Position numbers and translations under genes: made by a program
NCBI RefSeq assembly: GCF_004354015.1
Contig: NZ_SMRU01000011.1
Location: forward strand, 1-64,000
Source: Arthrobacter terricola
Lineage (GTDB): Bacteria > Actinomycetota > Actinomycetes > Actinomycetales > Micrococcaceae
DNA length: 64,000 bases
Direction of reading: 5' to 3'
The notes under the pieces: generated by a model
Told to the model about the DNA's origin: nothing
Seen by the model: only the letters and a program-made list of their open reading frames with translations
Database searches by the model: none
Shown here: in pieces, positions 40,350 to 50,048 of the stretch
Layout of the letters: the number at the start of each line of letters is the position of its first letter
Position numbering within the stretch: the stretch's first letter is position 1

Positions 40350-41828
40350 CTACTTGCCCCGGATGATCCGACGCAACCGGTCAAGCCTCGGAGCGATGTC
40401 CCTTTCGGCACCGTTGGCGGTAGGCACGTAATAGTCACGGCCTACGAGGTCATCCGGAGCATACTGCTGCGTTGCCACGCCGTGGGGAGCGTCATGGGCA
40501 TACTTATATCCCTTGCCGTGGCCCAAGCCCTTGGCGCCTTGGTAATGGGCATCCCGCAAATGCGCGGGAATTCCCGTCCCCAAGCCGGCACGGACATCAG
40601 CGATCGCCTGGTTGATACCCATATAGGCGGCATTCGACTTGGGGGCGGTCGCCAAATGAACAACGGCTTCGGCGAGGATGATCCGCCCCTCAGGCATACC
40701 GATCAGCTGCACCGCCTGCGCGGCAGCCACCGCAGTCTGCAGAGCGGTTGGATCGGCCATGCCGATATCTTCAGCGGCCGAGATGACGATGCGCCGCGCG
40801 ACGAAGCGCGGATCCTCGCCCGCTTCCAGCATTCGTGCCAAATAGTGCAAGGCAGCATCGACATCCGAACCACGGATCGACTTGATGAACGCACTGGCGA
40901 CGTCGTAATGCTGGTCACCGGCCCGATCGTAGCGAACAGCGGCAGAATCCAGCGCCCGCTCTGTGTGCCGGAGCTCGACGACGACCGGAGCCTCCGGGGT
41001 TCCGTCGCCGGCGAGCCCCTCCTCCTCGGTTTCCCCGGCCGTGCCGCCGTCGTCGACCCGATCACCGAACGCGACCCCGGCAGCAGCTTCAAGCGCCGTG
41101 AGGGCGCGGCGGGCGTCTCCACCAGACAGCCGGACCAGGTGCTCAAGGGCTTCCGGCGTAAGCTCCACTCCCCCGGCCAACCCGCGCACATCAGCGACGG
41201 CCCGCTGCAGGAGCCCCTCAATGTCCGAATCCGTCAGCGGCTTCAAGGTCAGCAGCAAGGATCGCGAGAGCAAAGGCGACACCACGGAGAAGGACGGGTT
41301 TTCCGTCGTCGCCGCCACCAGGACAACCCAGCGGTTCTCGACGCCCGGAAGGAGGGCATCCTGCTGGGCCTTATTGAACCGGTGGATCTCGTCCAGGAAC
41401 AGCACGGTGGTGGTCCGGTACAAGTCGCGTGCGGTCAAGGCTTCGTCCATGACGCGGCGCACGTCTTTTACACCAGCCGTGATAGCCGACAATTCGACAA
41501 ACTTGCGGCCGGTCCCCCGGGCAATGACATGCGCGAGCGTCGTCTTTCCTGTTCCGGGAGGTCCCCATAGAATCACCGAACTCGGTCCCGCGGGACCAGC
41601 CGCGTCCGCACCCGCCGCAAGCTGACGCAACGGCGAACCGTGGCCCAGCAAATGCTGCTGGCCCACCACATCGTCAAGCGTCCGCGGCCGCATCCGGACC
41701 GCCAAGGGGCTCCGCTGCGACGCCGCACGCTTTGTCCCCGAATACCCGTCGTCCGACCGCCCGAAATCCAGCGCGTCGTTGTCGGCGTCGTCGTCGCTGT
41801 CCGCGCCGGCACCAAAGAGATCTTCCAC
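40350..41828 (-). CDS. rarA: replication-associated recombination protein A (RarA/MgsA)
   Basis: AAA+ ATPase of the clamp-loader-like family acting at stalled forks. The 492-residue protein has a VVGQQHLLG entry motif, Walker [10 protein letters not shown], Walker [10 protein letters not shown], sensor 1 ATTENPSF and the C-terminal tetramerisation region ([22 protein letters not shown]). An acidic N-terminal leader ([17 protein letters not shown]) precedes the core, and an acidic insertion lies near [11 protein letters not shown]. It diverges from the acVLRF1 gene with only 40 bp between the starts. Confidence 0.95.
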   Translation of the reverse strand: MEDLFGAGADSDDDADNDALDFGRSDDGYSGTKRAASQRSPLAVRMRPRTLDDVVGQQHLLGHGSPLRQLAAGADAAGPAGPSSVILWGPPGTGKTTLAHVIARGTGRKFVELSAITAGVKDVRRVMDEALTARDLYRTTTVLFLDEIHRFNKAQQDALLPGVENRWVVLVAATTENPSFSVVSPLLSRSLLLTLKPLTDSDIEGLLQRAVADVRGLAGGVELTPEALEHLVRLSGGDARRALTALEAAAGVAFGDRVDDGGTAGETEEEGLAGDGTPEAPVVVELRHTERALDSAAVRYDRAGDQHYDVASAFIKSIRGSDVDAALHYLARMLEAGEDPRFVARRIVISAAEDIGMADPTALQTAVAAAQAVQLIGMPEGRIILAEAVVHLATAPKSNAAYMGINQAIADVRAGLGTGIPAHLRDAHYQGAKGLGHGKGYKYAHDAPHGVATQQYAPDDLVGRDYYVPTANGAERDIAPRLDRLRRIIRGK

Positions 41829-41868
41829 ATGGATAGGCTACTCATGAATCCGCGGAAGGAGACATCAC

Positions 41869-42579
41869 GTGGCGGCTCGGCCACCCGGCGCGAACGAAAG
41901 ACAACAGCAACCGGCAGAACGGACTGCCTTCATCCCCGGCCCGCGATTATCCGGCTGGGTGGAGCGTTTCGCCGCGAGCCACGGCGCCCTGGTGGAGGAG
42001 CCCGACGACGACGGCGCTGTGCACCTGCGCGCGGCCGATGGCGCTGTGCTCCTGCGCGCGGCCGATGGCGCGACTGCCCTCTTGCGGGCGCCGTGGCCCG
42101 TCGACGGCCGGCCAGGCCGAGGCGCGAACGCGGTTAAACGATTGGCGTCGCTCGCCTTACAGGAAAGGCGCCTGGGAATTATCCTGGTGCGCCGCGGCGG
42201 CTATGCGGTGGGAATTGCCAGCGGAGGAGAACTCGTCGCATCCAAGGTCGGCTCCAGATACGTGCAGTCACGATCCTCGGCAGGCGGGTCATCCCAGCAG
42301 CGGTTTGCCAGGCGCCGCGAAAACCAGGCCAACGCCTTGACGGAGGCGGTAGCGGGCCATACGGCCGCGATCTTCGCCGGCAACGTTTTCGAATACCTCG
42401 TGCTGGGAGGCGACGCCGCCCTCGCAGGCGCGGTCGTGGAATCACCGGCTTTGAAGGACTACGCAACCCGGAAACAATTGCCATTCCTTGCCGTCGCGGA
42501 TCCCACTGCAGCCGTGCTTCGCAAGGCTGCAGCCGACGCGTGCTCCGTCCGGATTAAAATTACGGACCCGCCGCTGTAG
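41869..42579 (+). CDS. acVLRF1-family peptidyl-tRNA hydrolase
   Basis: Actinobacterial member of the Vms1/release-factor-1-like family, thought to free peptides from tRNA on stalled ribosomes. The 236-residue protein has the hallmark segment KVGSRYVQSR at about 126-135 followed by AGGSSQQRFARRRENQA, with the key Gln in the SQQRF run. Residues 50-69 contain two tandem copies of a 9-residue unit (LRAADGAVL, LRAADGATA). The GTG start is supported by AAGGAG 8 nt upstream. Function in this organism is inferred from the family. Confidence 0.85.
   Translation: MAARPPGANERQQQPAERTAFIPGPRLSGWVERFAASHGALVEEPDDDGAVHLRAADGAVLLRAADGATALLRAPWPVDGRPGRGANAVKRLASLALQERRLGIILVRRGGYAVGIASGGELVASKVGSRYVQSRSSAGGSSQQRFARRRENQANALTEAVAGHTAAIFAGNVFEYLVLGGDAALAGAVVESPALKDYATRKQLPFLAVADPTAAVLRKAAADACSVRIKITDPPL
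42024..42071 (+). repeat. 27-nt in-frame tandem duplication
   Basis: CCTGCGCGCGGCCGATGGCG at 42024 recurs at 42051, a 27-nt period (9 codons), with partial similarity continuing upstream. It duplicates LRAADGA in the acVLRF1-family protein and looks like recent slippage. Confidence 0.8.
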
Positions 42580-42615
42580 TGTCCGCTGTACTGTCTGCCC
42601 GTTGGCGCTGAATCG

Positions 42616-43383
42616 TCAGCAGCCACTCAAACTGCGCCGCGGCCTCGCTTGCCGGTAAAGGTAACGGCCATGCTCTTCGAAACCGGCACCTTCATAAAGC
42701 GAACGGGCACCAGCGTTCGAGGCCATGACGAGCAGCCAGAATTTTTCCAGGCCCCGGTCCCTGCCCGCTGCCATGAGCGCGTCCAGAACCCGTCTGGCGT
42801 ACCCGCGGCGCCGACGCTCGGCGTGGGTGGCCATGCAATAGATGCCTCCCTTGCCGTCCACCATGGCGAGGCGTCCGACGGCGGCCGGGTCGGCGTCGTC
42901 ATCCCTCACCAGTGCGTACAACGACGGGCATCCCGTCAGGATCGAGCGGGCAACGTCGAGCTCCGCGTTCCCGCCTCGGCCGTCCACCGACCACCACAGC
43001 CGGAGCCATTCCTCGGACGGTTCGCCGTCGATTTCTATGGCGGCATGCGGTGCGCTTGATTTTCCCTCCCCGAGCTGCGGCGCCGGGTCCCGGGACACCA
43101 TAATCAGAGTTTCTGACTGCTTCGTGAAGCCTTGAACGTCCAGCGCCGTGTTGAGCGCGGTGCTCCGGGAGCCCACGAGAACTTGGAAGATCAACGGCAA
43201 CCGCCGGGAACGGTACCATTCCGCGGCCAACCGCAAGGCAGCTCCGTGGTCCTCGACGTGTTCCCGGGGCCACACCGAATTCGCCCGCTGGGTGACGCCT
43301 CGGGCTGCCCGGAGGACCCATCCTCCGCTGTCCTCGCGCTCAGGAGCCGGCCATGCCCGGTCCATCAATTCTTCGATATCCAT
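42616..43383 (-). CDS. GNAT family N-acetyltransferase
   Basis: A 255-residue protein whose C-terminal half (about 130-245) is a GNAT acetyltransferase fold with the acetyl-CoA loop RRRRGYARRVLDALM and the late strand-helix ASNAGARSLYEGAGFEEHGRYLY. The N-terminal half (WPAPEREDSGGWVLRAARGVTQRANSVWP, at residues 10-38) resembles the extra domain found in some mycobacterial and Arthrobacter GNAT proteins. The acceptor is unknown. It lies after aspS, past a hairpin, and converges on the acVLRF1 gene with 36 nt between stops and no clear terminator. Confidence 0.85.
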   Translation of the reverse strand: MDIEELMDRAWPAPEREDSGGWVLRAARGVTQRANSVWPREHVEDHGAALRLAAEWYRSRRLPLIFQVLVGSRSTALNTALDVQGFTKQSETLIMVSRDPAPQLGEGKSSAPHAAIEIDGEPSEEWLRLWWSVDGRGGNAELDVARSILTGCPSLYALVRDDDADPAAVGRLAMVDGKGGIYCMATHAERRRRGYARRVLDALMAAGRDRGLEKFWLLVMASNAGARSLYEGAGFEEHGRYLYRQARPRRSLSGC

Positions 43384-43436
43384 CGGCTCCTCGATATCAA
43401 TGCGTTCATCAGGGCATTCCGGAACCCCAGGGATGC

Positions 43437-43466
43437 GTGAGGCCCCCGCTATTGCGGAGGCCTCAC
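43437..43466 (-). terminator. aspS terminator-like hairpin
   Basis: GTGAGGCC and GGCCTCAC pair with an inner CCGC/GCGG stem around TATT, 15 nt past the aspS stop. No U-tract follows on the minus strand. It probably ends hisS-aspS transcription or separates it from the GNAT gene. Confidence 0.6.
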
Positions 43467-43481
43467 GGTTTAGGGTCCTGC

Positions 43482-45272
43482 TTAGTCAGCCTTGGGCGCC
43501 GACGTCTGCGGCTTGGCCTCAGGCTTGAAATCGACGCCGGCTTCCTTGCGCTGCTGCGGCGTGATGGGCGCCGGGGCGGCGGTCAACGGGTCAAAGCCGC
43601 CGCCGGACTTCGGGAAGGCGATGACGTCGCGGATCGAGTCGACGCCGGCCAACAAGGCCACCACGCGGTCCCAGCCAAGGGCCATTCCGCCGTGCGGAGG
43701 GGCGCCGTACTTGAACCCTTCGAGGAGGAAGCCGAACTTCGTCTCGGCATCCTGCTTGTCGAGGCCCATGAGCTCGAAAACGCGCTCCTGGATGTCCCGC
43801 TCGTGGATACGGATGGAGCCGCCGCCGATTTCGTTGCCGTTGCAGACGATGTCGTAGGCGTAGGAGAGTGCCGATTCCGGGTCCTTGTCGAACGTGTCCA
43901 GGAACTCGGGCTTGGGCGAAGTGAAAGCGTGGTGGACGGCCGTCCACTGGCCGGCGCCGACCGCGACGTCGCCGGACGCCACAGCGGTCGCCGCCGGTTC
44001 GAACATCGGTGCGTCAACGATCCACACGAAGGCCCAGTCCTTCGGATCGATCAGGCCTGTACGGTGGCCGATCTCCACGCGGGCTGCGCCAAGCAGGGCG
44101 CGGGAAGCGGACTTCTCGCCTGCCGCGAAGAAGATGCAGTCGCCTGGCTTGGCGCCGACGGCGTCGGCCAGGCCTTCGCGCTCGGCATCGGTGAGGTTCT
44201 TCGCCACCGGACCGGCGAGCTCGCCGTCTTCCTTGAAGAGGACGTATGCCAGGCCCTTGGCTCCGCGCTGCTTGGCCCATTCCTGCCAGGCATCCAGTGC
44301 ACGGCGGGCCTGCGAAGCGCCGCCCGGCATGACGACGGCGCCGACATACGGCGCCTTGAAGACGCCGAAGTTCGTGTCCTTGAAGAACTCGGTCAGTTCA
44401 GTGAGCTCAAGGCCGAAGCGGAGGTCCGGCTTGTCCGAGCCGTATTTGGCCATTGCCTCAAGGTACGTCATACGGCGGATCGGCGTGGGGACCTCGACGT
44501 CGATCAGCTGCCACAGCGCTTTCACGATCGCCTCGCCCAGCTCGATGATGTCGTCCTGGTCGACGAAGCTGGCCTCGATGTCGAGCTGCGTGAACTCCGG
44601 CTGGCGGTCCGCGCGGAAATCTTCGTCACGGTAGCAGCGGGCAATCTGGTAGTACTTCTCGAAACCGCCCACCTGGAGCAACTGCTTGAAAAGTTGCGGC
44701 GACTGCGGAAGTGCATACCAGGAACCCGGCGACAAGCGTGCCGGCACCACGAAGTCACGGGCGCCTTCCGGCGTCGAACGCGTCAGCGTCGGGGTTTCGA
44801 TTTCAACGTAGCCGCGCTGGTGGAGCAGTTCGCGGGCCACGCGGTTGGCCTCCGACCGCAGGCGCAGGTTCCGGGCGGGGCCGGGGCGGCGCAGGTCCAG
44901 GTAGCGGTGCTTGAGGCGGGCTTCCTCGCCGACCTCGACATGCTCGTCGATCTGGAACGGCAACGGGTCCGAAGTGTTGAGGACGACGACCTTCTCGGCG
45001 ATGACCTCGATCTCGCCCGTGGCGAGATGCGGGTTCTCGTTGCCTTCGGGACGCTGGTTGACGGTGCCTACGATCTGGAGGACGTACTCATTGCGCAGGC
45101 CGTGGAAGACCTCTTCCTCGCGGACGACCACCTGGGCGACGCCGGACGCATCACGCAGGTCAACGAAGGCCACGCCGCCGTGATCGCGGCGGCGGGCTAC
45201 CCAGCCTGCCAGGGTGACGGTCTGTCCAATGTGTTCGGAACGCAAGGATCCGAGGTCATGTGTGCGCAGCAC
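43482..45272 (-). CDS. aspS: aspartyl-tRNA synthetase
   Basis: Charges tRNA-Asp, and in species lacking AsnRS also tRNA-Asn for later amidation. The 596-residue bacterial-type protein has the N-terminal OB fold ([15 protein letters not shown]), class II motif 2 [15 protein letters not shown], a GAD insertion domain and motif 3 [12 protein letters not shown] chose the GTG at 45272 (protein [14 protein letters not shown]) because AAGGA lies 5 nt upstream and homology starts there; the frame is open 56 codons further without similarity. It follows hisS by 119 nt. Confidence 0.96.
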   Translation of the reverse strand: MLRTHDLGSLRSEHIGQTVTLAGWVARRRDHGGVAFVDLRDASGVAQVVVREEEVFHGLRNEYVLQIVGTVNQRPEGNENPHLATGEIEVIAEKVVVLNTSDPLPFQIDEHVEVGEEARLKHRYLDLRRPGPARNLRLRSEANRVARELLHQRGYVEIETPTLTRSTPEGARDFVVPARLSPGSWYALPQSPQLFKQLLQVGGFEKYYQIARCYRDEDFRADRQPEFTQLDIEASFVDQDDIIELGEAIVKALWQLIDVEVPTPIRRMTYLEAMAKYGSDKPDLRFGLELTELTEFFKDTNFGVFKAPYVGAVVMPGGASQARRALDAWQEWAKQRGAKGLAYVLFKEDGELAGPVAKNLTDAEREGLADAVGAKPGDCIFFAAGEKSASRALLGAARVEIGHRTGLIDPKDWAFVWIVDAPMFEPAATAVASGDVAVGAGQWTAVHHAFTSPKPEFLDTFDKDPESALSYAYDIVCNGNEIGGGSIRIHERDIQERVFELMGLDKQDAETKFGFLLEGFKYGAPPHGGMALGWDRVVALLAGVDSIRDVIAFPKSGGGFDPLTAAPAPITPQQRKEAGVDFKPEAKPQTSAPKAD

Positions 45273-45391
45273 AGCATTCCTTTCAACATGATTTTCATCG
45301 GATCGTTGCAACGCGATCCCGTTCGAGTTTACCCGCAGGGGTGAACGGCCGCCGCCAAGTCCGCGGTTCCGCCCCTTGCCCCTCGGCGTGC

Positions 45392-46750
45392 CTAAGCAGT
45401 GGTGATGCGGACGTGGAGGTCCTCGGCCGACGGTTCCCAACTGGCCGGATCCGCATCGACTTGCTCCCCGGTGCGGATGTCCTTGACCTGGTGCTTGCCG
45501 TCGTCGTCCGTGAACCAGACAAAGGGAATGCCTCGGCGGTCGGCGAACTTGATCTGCTTGCCGAACTTCTCAGCCTTCGCCGCAACCTCCGTGGCAATGC
45601 CCCGGCCACGCAACTGTGCTGCGACGTCCTGCGCGGCCGACCAGCTGTCATCGTTGTTCAATGCCACAAGTACCGCCGTGGGTACTGAACGTGACGCCGT
45701 CGCGAACTCCTGGCTGAGGATGCGGGAGACCAAGCGTGTCACGCCGATCGACAGACCGACGCCGGGGAACTTGCGGTTGCCCTTGCTGGCGAGGGCGTCG
45801 TAGCGTCCGCCCGAACAAATCGAGCCAAGCTGTTCGTGTCCAACGAGAACGGTTTCGACGACGGTGCCCGTGTAATAGTCCAGGCCACGGGCGATGCTGA
45901 GGTCGGCAAGCACCTTGCCGGGAGCACGCTGCACGGCGGCCTCAATAACCTGTTCGAGTTCGATGAGTCCTTCCTCGAGCAAATCGTCCTTCACGCCAAG
46001 GGCGCGGACCTGTTCCACGAAAGAGGTGTCCTCCGAGCGGATTGCAGCTAGCTGCAGTGCGAGCGATGCTTGTTCGTCCGACGCTCCGAGTTCACTCTTG
46101 AGTAGCTCGGCGACCTTCTCAGGGCCGATTTTCTCGAGCTTGTCGATGCTGCGCAGGACTCCGGGAGTGTCCGTGAGGCCGATGCCACGGTAGAAGCCCT
46201 CGGCCAGCTTGCGGTTGTTGATCCGCAAGCGGAAGTCGGGGATGGGAAGGGCGCTTAGTGCCTCGGCGATGACGAGGGCGATTTCAACGTCGTAGCGGAA
46301 CGGCAATTCGCCGTCGCCCACGACGTCGATGTCAGCCTGGGTGAACTCGCGGGCGCGTCCTTCCTGCGGACGCTCCCCCCGCCAGACCTTTTGGATCTGG
46401 TAACGGCGGAAAGGGAAGGCGAGGTAGCCCGCGTTTTCCACGACATAGCGCGCGAAGGGCACGGTGAGGTCGAAGTGGAGGGCCAGGGCATTGGGATCGC
46501 CCTTGTCAGACTTACCGCCCTCTCCGACGGAAGCGTCGTCGTCTTCCTGCAGGCGGCTGAGTCCGTAGACCTCTTTATCGATCTCGCCCTTGCGGAGAAG
46601 CTGGCCGACCGTTTCGACGGCCCTGGTCTCGATCGACGCGAATCCGTGCAGCTCGAACGTCTTGCGCAAGGTGTCAAGCACATGCAGTTCCACCAACCGC
46701 TCCTGGGGAAGCCACTCGGGGAATCCGGACAGGGAGGCGGTACGAGCCAT
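45392..46750 (-). CDS. hisS: histidyl-tRNA synthetase
   Basis: Charges tRNA-His. The 452-residue class II enzyme has [13 protein letters not shown], motif 2 [23 protein letters not shown] (at about 119-141), the histidine-binding [11 protein letters not shown] and a C-terminal anticodon domain. It is near the longer HisRS subtype. The ATG has GAGGAG about 10 nt upstream. It diverges from the cyclophilin gene across a 205-bp gap with a 9-bp inverted repeat. Confidence 0.96.
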   Translation of the reverse strand: MARTASLSGFPEWLPQERLVELHVLDTLRKTFELHGFASIETRAVETVGQLLRKGEIDKEVYGLSRLQEDDDASVGEGGKSDKGDPNALALHFDLTVPFARYVVENAGYLAFPFRRYQIQKVWRGERPQEGRAREFTQADIDVVGDGELPFRYDVEIALVIAEALSALPIPDFRLRINNRKLAEGFYRGIGLTDTPGVLRSIDKLEKIGPEKVAELLKSELGASDEQASLALQLAAIRSEDTSFVEQVRALGVKDDLLEEGLIELEQVIEAAVQRAPGKVLADLSIARGLDYYTGTVVETVLVGHEQLGSICSGGRYDALASKGNRKFPGVGLSIGVTRLVSRILSQEFATASRSVPTAVLVALNNDDSWSAAQDVAAQLRGRGIATEVAAKAEKFGKQIKFADRRGIPFVWFTDDDGKHQVKDIRTGEQVDADPASWEPSAEDLHVRITTA

Positions 46751-46843
46751 GGTGGAATGTTCTCCTCAACGATTGCTTGCTTTGGCCGCCGCCACGATCC
46801 ACGCCATTCAGGCGCGGGATAAGGCGGGCGTCCAGCCAGTCAT

Positions 46844-46874
46844 GCATAAACTATGTGCGGCAGTCAGTTTATGC
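46844..46874. promoter_or_regulatory. 9-bp inverted repeat in the hisS/cyclophilin divergent region
   Basis: GCATAAACT and AGTTTATGC are exact reverse complements 13 nt apart. Each arm offers a -10-like TATGC(A/T) reading outwards, so the element could overlap both divergent promoters. It stands out as AT-rich in GC-rich DNA. The rest of the gap holds only the two ribosome-binding sites. Confidence 0.5.
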
Positions 46875-46955
46875 TTTCGGTCGCCTGCACATCCAATGCG
46901 GCCGCTGGCTTTGGACCGGTTGCGATGGAACATGTCCAGACAACCAGGAGGACTC

Positions 46956-47771
46956 TTGGCTACAAGGCCGCGGGAGAACCGTGAAGCCAAACGGCGCATC
47001 AAGCAAATGCAGGCCAAACGGGAGCTTCGGCAAGCCCAGGGCAAGCGGCGCCGCCGGGACAACATCATCGCCATCGGCGCCGGGGCCGCTGCGGTGATAG
47101 TCGCCGTCGTCCTCCAACTCACGGTCTTCAACTCGAACCCGAGCGAATCGGACTACGCCGCCGCGCAGGCCGGCCTGAATTCGCCGTCGGCTTCGGCGTC
47201 GCCCTCCGCCACAGCGGCTCCCTCCGCAAACAGCGCCGGCATACCCAACGCGAATACCGCTGCGGGAAAGACCTTCACCGGCGCGCTGAGCCTCAACGGC
47301 GGGCAAGTGGGCGTTGAAATTGACGGCACCACGGCGCCGCAGGCGGCGGCTGTATTCAAGTCGCTGACGGATGCGGGCTACTACAAGGGGCTCACATGCC
47401 CCCGGCTGACCACCGCCGACAACTTCTCCGTCTTGCAGTGCGGCGCGAAGGGCACGGACACCACGGACGATCCCAACTTCCACTGGGGTCCCCTGGAAAA
47501 CACCCCGCCTGACAACATGTACCCCGCAGGCACCATCGCCGTCGCGAGGACCAGCAACAACGCGTACGGAAACGGGCACCAATTCTTCATCGTGTACAAG
47601 GACACCGTCATCCCCGCGGACTCCGCCGGCGGATACACGATTGTCGGCAAGGTGACGAGCGGCATGGATGTCATCAACAAAATCGCCCAAGCGGGCAACA
47701 ATCCCGGCTCGAGCGCAACTGACGGCGCCCCTGTGGCACCTGTCACGATAGACTCGTTTTCTCTGAAGTAA
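46956..47771 (+). CDS. membrane-anchored cyclophilin-type peptidyl-prolyl isomerase
   Basis: A 271-residue protein: basic cytoplasmic N-terminus (about 1-35), one membrane span (about 36-57), a Ser/Ala/Pro linker (70-105) and a cyclophilin domain outside the membrane (TFTGALSLNGGQVGVEIDG; QFFIVYKDT; TIVGKVTSGMDVI). It probably helps fold exported proteins. The usual FHR...QGGD active-site strand reads LTCPRLTTADNFSVLQCG, so activity may be altered. The TTG start is supported by AGGAGG 4 nt upstream and by the family start ATRPRENREAKRR; longer frames to 46590 are not conserved. Confidence 0.9.
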   Translation: MATRPRENREAKRRIKQMQAKRELRQAQGKRRRRDNIIAIGAGAAAVIVAVVLQLTVFNSNPSESDYAAAQAGLNSPSASASPSATAAPSANSAGIPNANTAAGKTFTGALSLNGGQVGVEIDGTTAPQAAAVFKSLTDAGYYKGLTCPRLTTADNFSVLQCGAKGTDTTDDPNFHWGPLENTPPDNMYPAGTIAVARTSNNAYGNGHQFFIVYKDTVIPADSAGGYTIVGKVTSGMDVINKIAQAGNNPGSSATDGAPVAPVTIDSFSLK

Positions 47772-47834
47772 ACAGCCCGGACCCCGGTTCGCGGCGTTAC
47801 CTTAGTAATCCCTCCAAGCGAAAGACTTTTAGCG

Positions 47835-49316
47835 GTGACAGACAGTCAGCAATCCGACGAAACTGCAGTAGTGGCCAAGGACGAAGAAATCCAGGCACCC
47901 GAAACCGGTGTTGAGGCGTCCGCCGCGGCGGACGACGCCGTCGAGCCTGCCCCCAATCCTGCTTCCACGGCGCCACGCCCATCCCCCGCGGCCTTCGCCG
48001 CGCGGCCCAAGCCCGCCGCCAGTGTGATTCCGGCGGCACCGGCGCCACAGCCTACGGCGGTATCGCTCGCTGAAGCATCGAAATGGGGGCGCGCCGAAGG
48101 TGACGGCCACGTCTTCCTGACCATCGACGGCGAAGAGCAGCCGGTGGGACAGTACCCGGGGGTCAGCACCGACGAGGCCTTGGCGTACTTCGCGAGGAAG
48201 TACGACGACGTCGTTGCGCAAATCGTCCTGATGGAACACCGCGTGGAGTCCAAGGCCCCCGCCACGGACATGCAGAAGACTGTCGACCACCTGCGGGAGC
48301 AGTTGGCTGAGCGCAACATGGTCGGTGACATCCGCGGCGCGGAAGCCCGGCTGGATACGCTGGTCGGACAGATTTCCGAGCTGGAAAAATCGGAGAAGGC
48401 CGCGCACGACGCCGCACGCTCGTCCGAGCTCGCCGCACGTGAGGCGATCGTCGCCGAGGCCGAGTCGATCGCCTCCCAGGACCCCGCCCAGGTCCAGTGG
48501 AAGACCTCCAGTGCCCGGATGAATGAACTCTTCGAAAGCTGGAAGGCCGCCCAGAAGAACGGTATCCGCCTCGGGCGCAGCAATGAGGACGCCCTGTGGA
48601 AGCGGTTCCGTTCGGCCCGCACGGTGTTCGACCGCCACCGCCGCGCATACTTCTCCCAGCTGGACAGCACCAATTCCGCGGCCAAGGTCGCCAAGGAACA
48701 GCTCATCGCCGAGGCCGAAGCCCTTTCCAGTTCAACGGACTGGGGTTTTGCCGCCGGCGAATACCGTCGGCTCATGGACCAGTGGAAGGCTACGCCGCGG
48801 GCGAGCCGCAAGGACGACGACGCCCTCTGGATGCGTTTCCGGGCGGCCCAGGATGTGTTCTTCAACAACCGCCAGGCCGCCAACGATGAGATCGACCAGC
48901 AGTACACGGCCAACCTTGCCGTGAAGGAAGAGCTTATTGCCGAGGCCCAAGCCCTCCTGCCGATTACGGACCTTGCGGGCGCAAAGAAAACCCTGCAGTC
49001 CATCCGCGACCGCTGGGAAGAGGCCGGAAAGGTGCCGCGCGCCGACATGGGGCGGGTTGAAGCCGGGCTGCGCAAGGTCGAAGACGCCGTCCGCGAGGCC
49101 GAAGAGGACAAGTGGCGCCGGAGCAACCCCGAGACGAAGGCACGCACCAACAGCGCGCTTTCGCAGTTGGAAACGGCCATCGCCGGCTTGAAGGAAGACC
49201 TTGAAAAGGCGGAGAAGGCTGGAGACCAGCGCCGCATCAAGGATGCCCGGGAGGCCCTTGAAGCCCGCCAAGCCTGGCTCGACCAGATCCAGCGCTCTGC
49301 CAGCGACCTCGCCTAG
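47835..49316 (+). CDS. DUF349 domain protein
   Basis: A 493-residue acidic, highly helical protein of unknown function. Residues 1-75 are a low-complexity Ala/Pro/Glu leader. From about 100 it is helical with DUF349 repeats, visible as paired LWKRFRSARTVFDRHR and LWMRFRAAQDVFFNNR units. The C-terminal 100 residues look like a coiled coil (LSQLETAIAGLKEDLEKAEKAG). No membrane span or signal peptide. GTG start with no good Shine-Dalgarno. It follows the cyclophilin gene by 63 nt and is closed by a very strong terminator. Confidence 0.9.
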   Translation: MTDSQQSDETAVVAKDEEIQAPETGVEASAAADDAVEPAPNPASTAPRPSPAAFAARPKPAASVIPAAPAPQPTAVSLAEASKWGRAEGDGHVFLTIDGEEQPVGQYPGVSTDEALAYFARKYDDVVAQIVLMEHRVESKAPATDMQKTVDHLREQLAERNMVGDIRGAEARLDTLVGQISELEKSEKAAHDAARSSELAAREAIVAEAESIASQDPAQVQWKTSSARMNELFESWKAAQKNGIRLGRSNEDALWKRFRSARTVFDRHRRAYFSQLDSTNSAAKVAKEQLIAEAEALSSSTDWGFAAGEYRRLMDQWKATPRASRKDDDALWMRFRAAQDVFFNNRQAANDEIDQQYTANLAVKEELIAEAQALLPITDLAGAKKTLQSIRDRWEEAGKVPRADMGRVEAGLRKVEDAVREAEEDKWRRSNPETKARTNSALSQLETAIAGLKEDLEKAEKAGDQRRIKDAREALEARQAWLDQIQRSASDLA

Positions 49317-49336
49317 TCCGGGTCCAAGGCTTATCT

Positions 49337-49392
49337 GAGAACAGGCCCCGTAGCGGTTATCCACATAACCGCTACCGGGCCTGTTCTCTTTT
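49337..49392 (+). terminator. strong intrinsic terminator after the DUF349 gene
   Basis: Arms of 24 nt (49337-49360 and 49365-49388), complementary except for one position, enclose the loop CCAC and run into TCTTTT. The stem is far longer than a minimal terminator. The loop creates a chance TTATCCACA sequence. Confidence 0.92.
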
Positions 49393-49416
49393 CGGCGGCC
49401 ACGCGATGATTGCTGA

Positions 49417-50031
49417 ATGGCCTCCGCATTCCCGCTCGCGCAACAACACGACGTCCGGACCCACGAACTGTACGCACCGGGTGCGCCTTTCACGTGGGCG
49501 GAGCTTCAGTCGATGGCTGCCGACGGCGTGCTGCAACCGCTCCATGGGAAGAGCTTCGTTCCTTCGTGGCCGGCGATCACTCCGCGTCTTCGGGCCCGTG
49601 CGGCTGCCTTGCTCGTTCCGGACCGCATCCGAACGAAGGTAATCGCCGGACGCATGACGGCCGCCTGGATTTACGGTTGTGCCGAAGCTCCGGAACGGCT
49701 CTCGCTCCTTGTGGACGCCAAGCACCGCATATCGAGCCTCCGGTCAACCAGAGAATGCATTCTGCACGAAGTCCGGCTGGGCCAGATGGACGTGGTCAGC
49801 ATTGGCGGATTGCTCGTCACCAGTCCCCTCCGCACGGCAGTGGACGTGGCGCTGCATGTCGAAACGGACAGGGCCCTGCCTGCGCTGAAGTCCATCCTGT
49901 CAATGGAGGACTTGGGCGTCCGCCTTCGGCTTGTTACCCTCGCCGTCGAAGCTTCTCCCCGGGTTCCCTTCAAGAAAGCGGCGCTACGGAAACTCGCTGC
50001 CTTGGCACGTGTTGTTGAGACCGCTGCATGA
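49417..50031 (+). CDS. hypothetical protein, AbiEi antitoxin-like
   Basis: A 204-residue protein I do not firmly recognise. The N-terminal third (DVRTHELYAPGAPFTWAELQ, about 12-31) could be a degenerate winged helix, and the middle (RMTAAWIYGCAEAPERLSLLVD) resembles the C-terminal domain of AbiEi-type transcriptional antitoxins. No AbiEii-like toxin gene lies next to it, so it may be an orphan regulator or domesticated antitoxin. It stands alone between the DUF349 terminator and the convergent Rel gene, 17 nt from the Rel stop. Confidence 0.6.
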   Translation: MASAFPLAQQHDVRTHELYAPGAPFTWAELQSMAADGVLQPLHGKSFVPSWPAITPRLRARAAALLVPDRIRTKVIAGRMTAAWIYGCAEAPERLSLLVDAKHRISSLRSTRECILHEVRLGQMDVVSIGGLLVTSPLRTAVDVALHVETDRALPALKSILSMEDLGVRLRLVTLAVEASPRVPFKKAALRKLAALARVVETAA

Positions 50032-50048
50032 CGCTCAGGCTCGTGTAC

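Noticed and set aside
43353..45344. 663-codon plus-strand frame opposite aspS
   Set aside because: Shadow frame; aspS has all class II motifs in the opposite frame.
49357..49365. TTATCCACA, a perfect E. coli-type DnaA box
   Set aside because: It is created by the loop and flanks of the long terminator hairpin after the DUF349 gene; there is no cluster of further boxes and dnaA/dnaN are not nearby.
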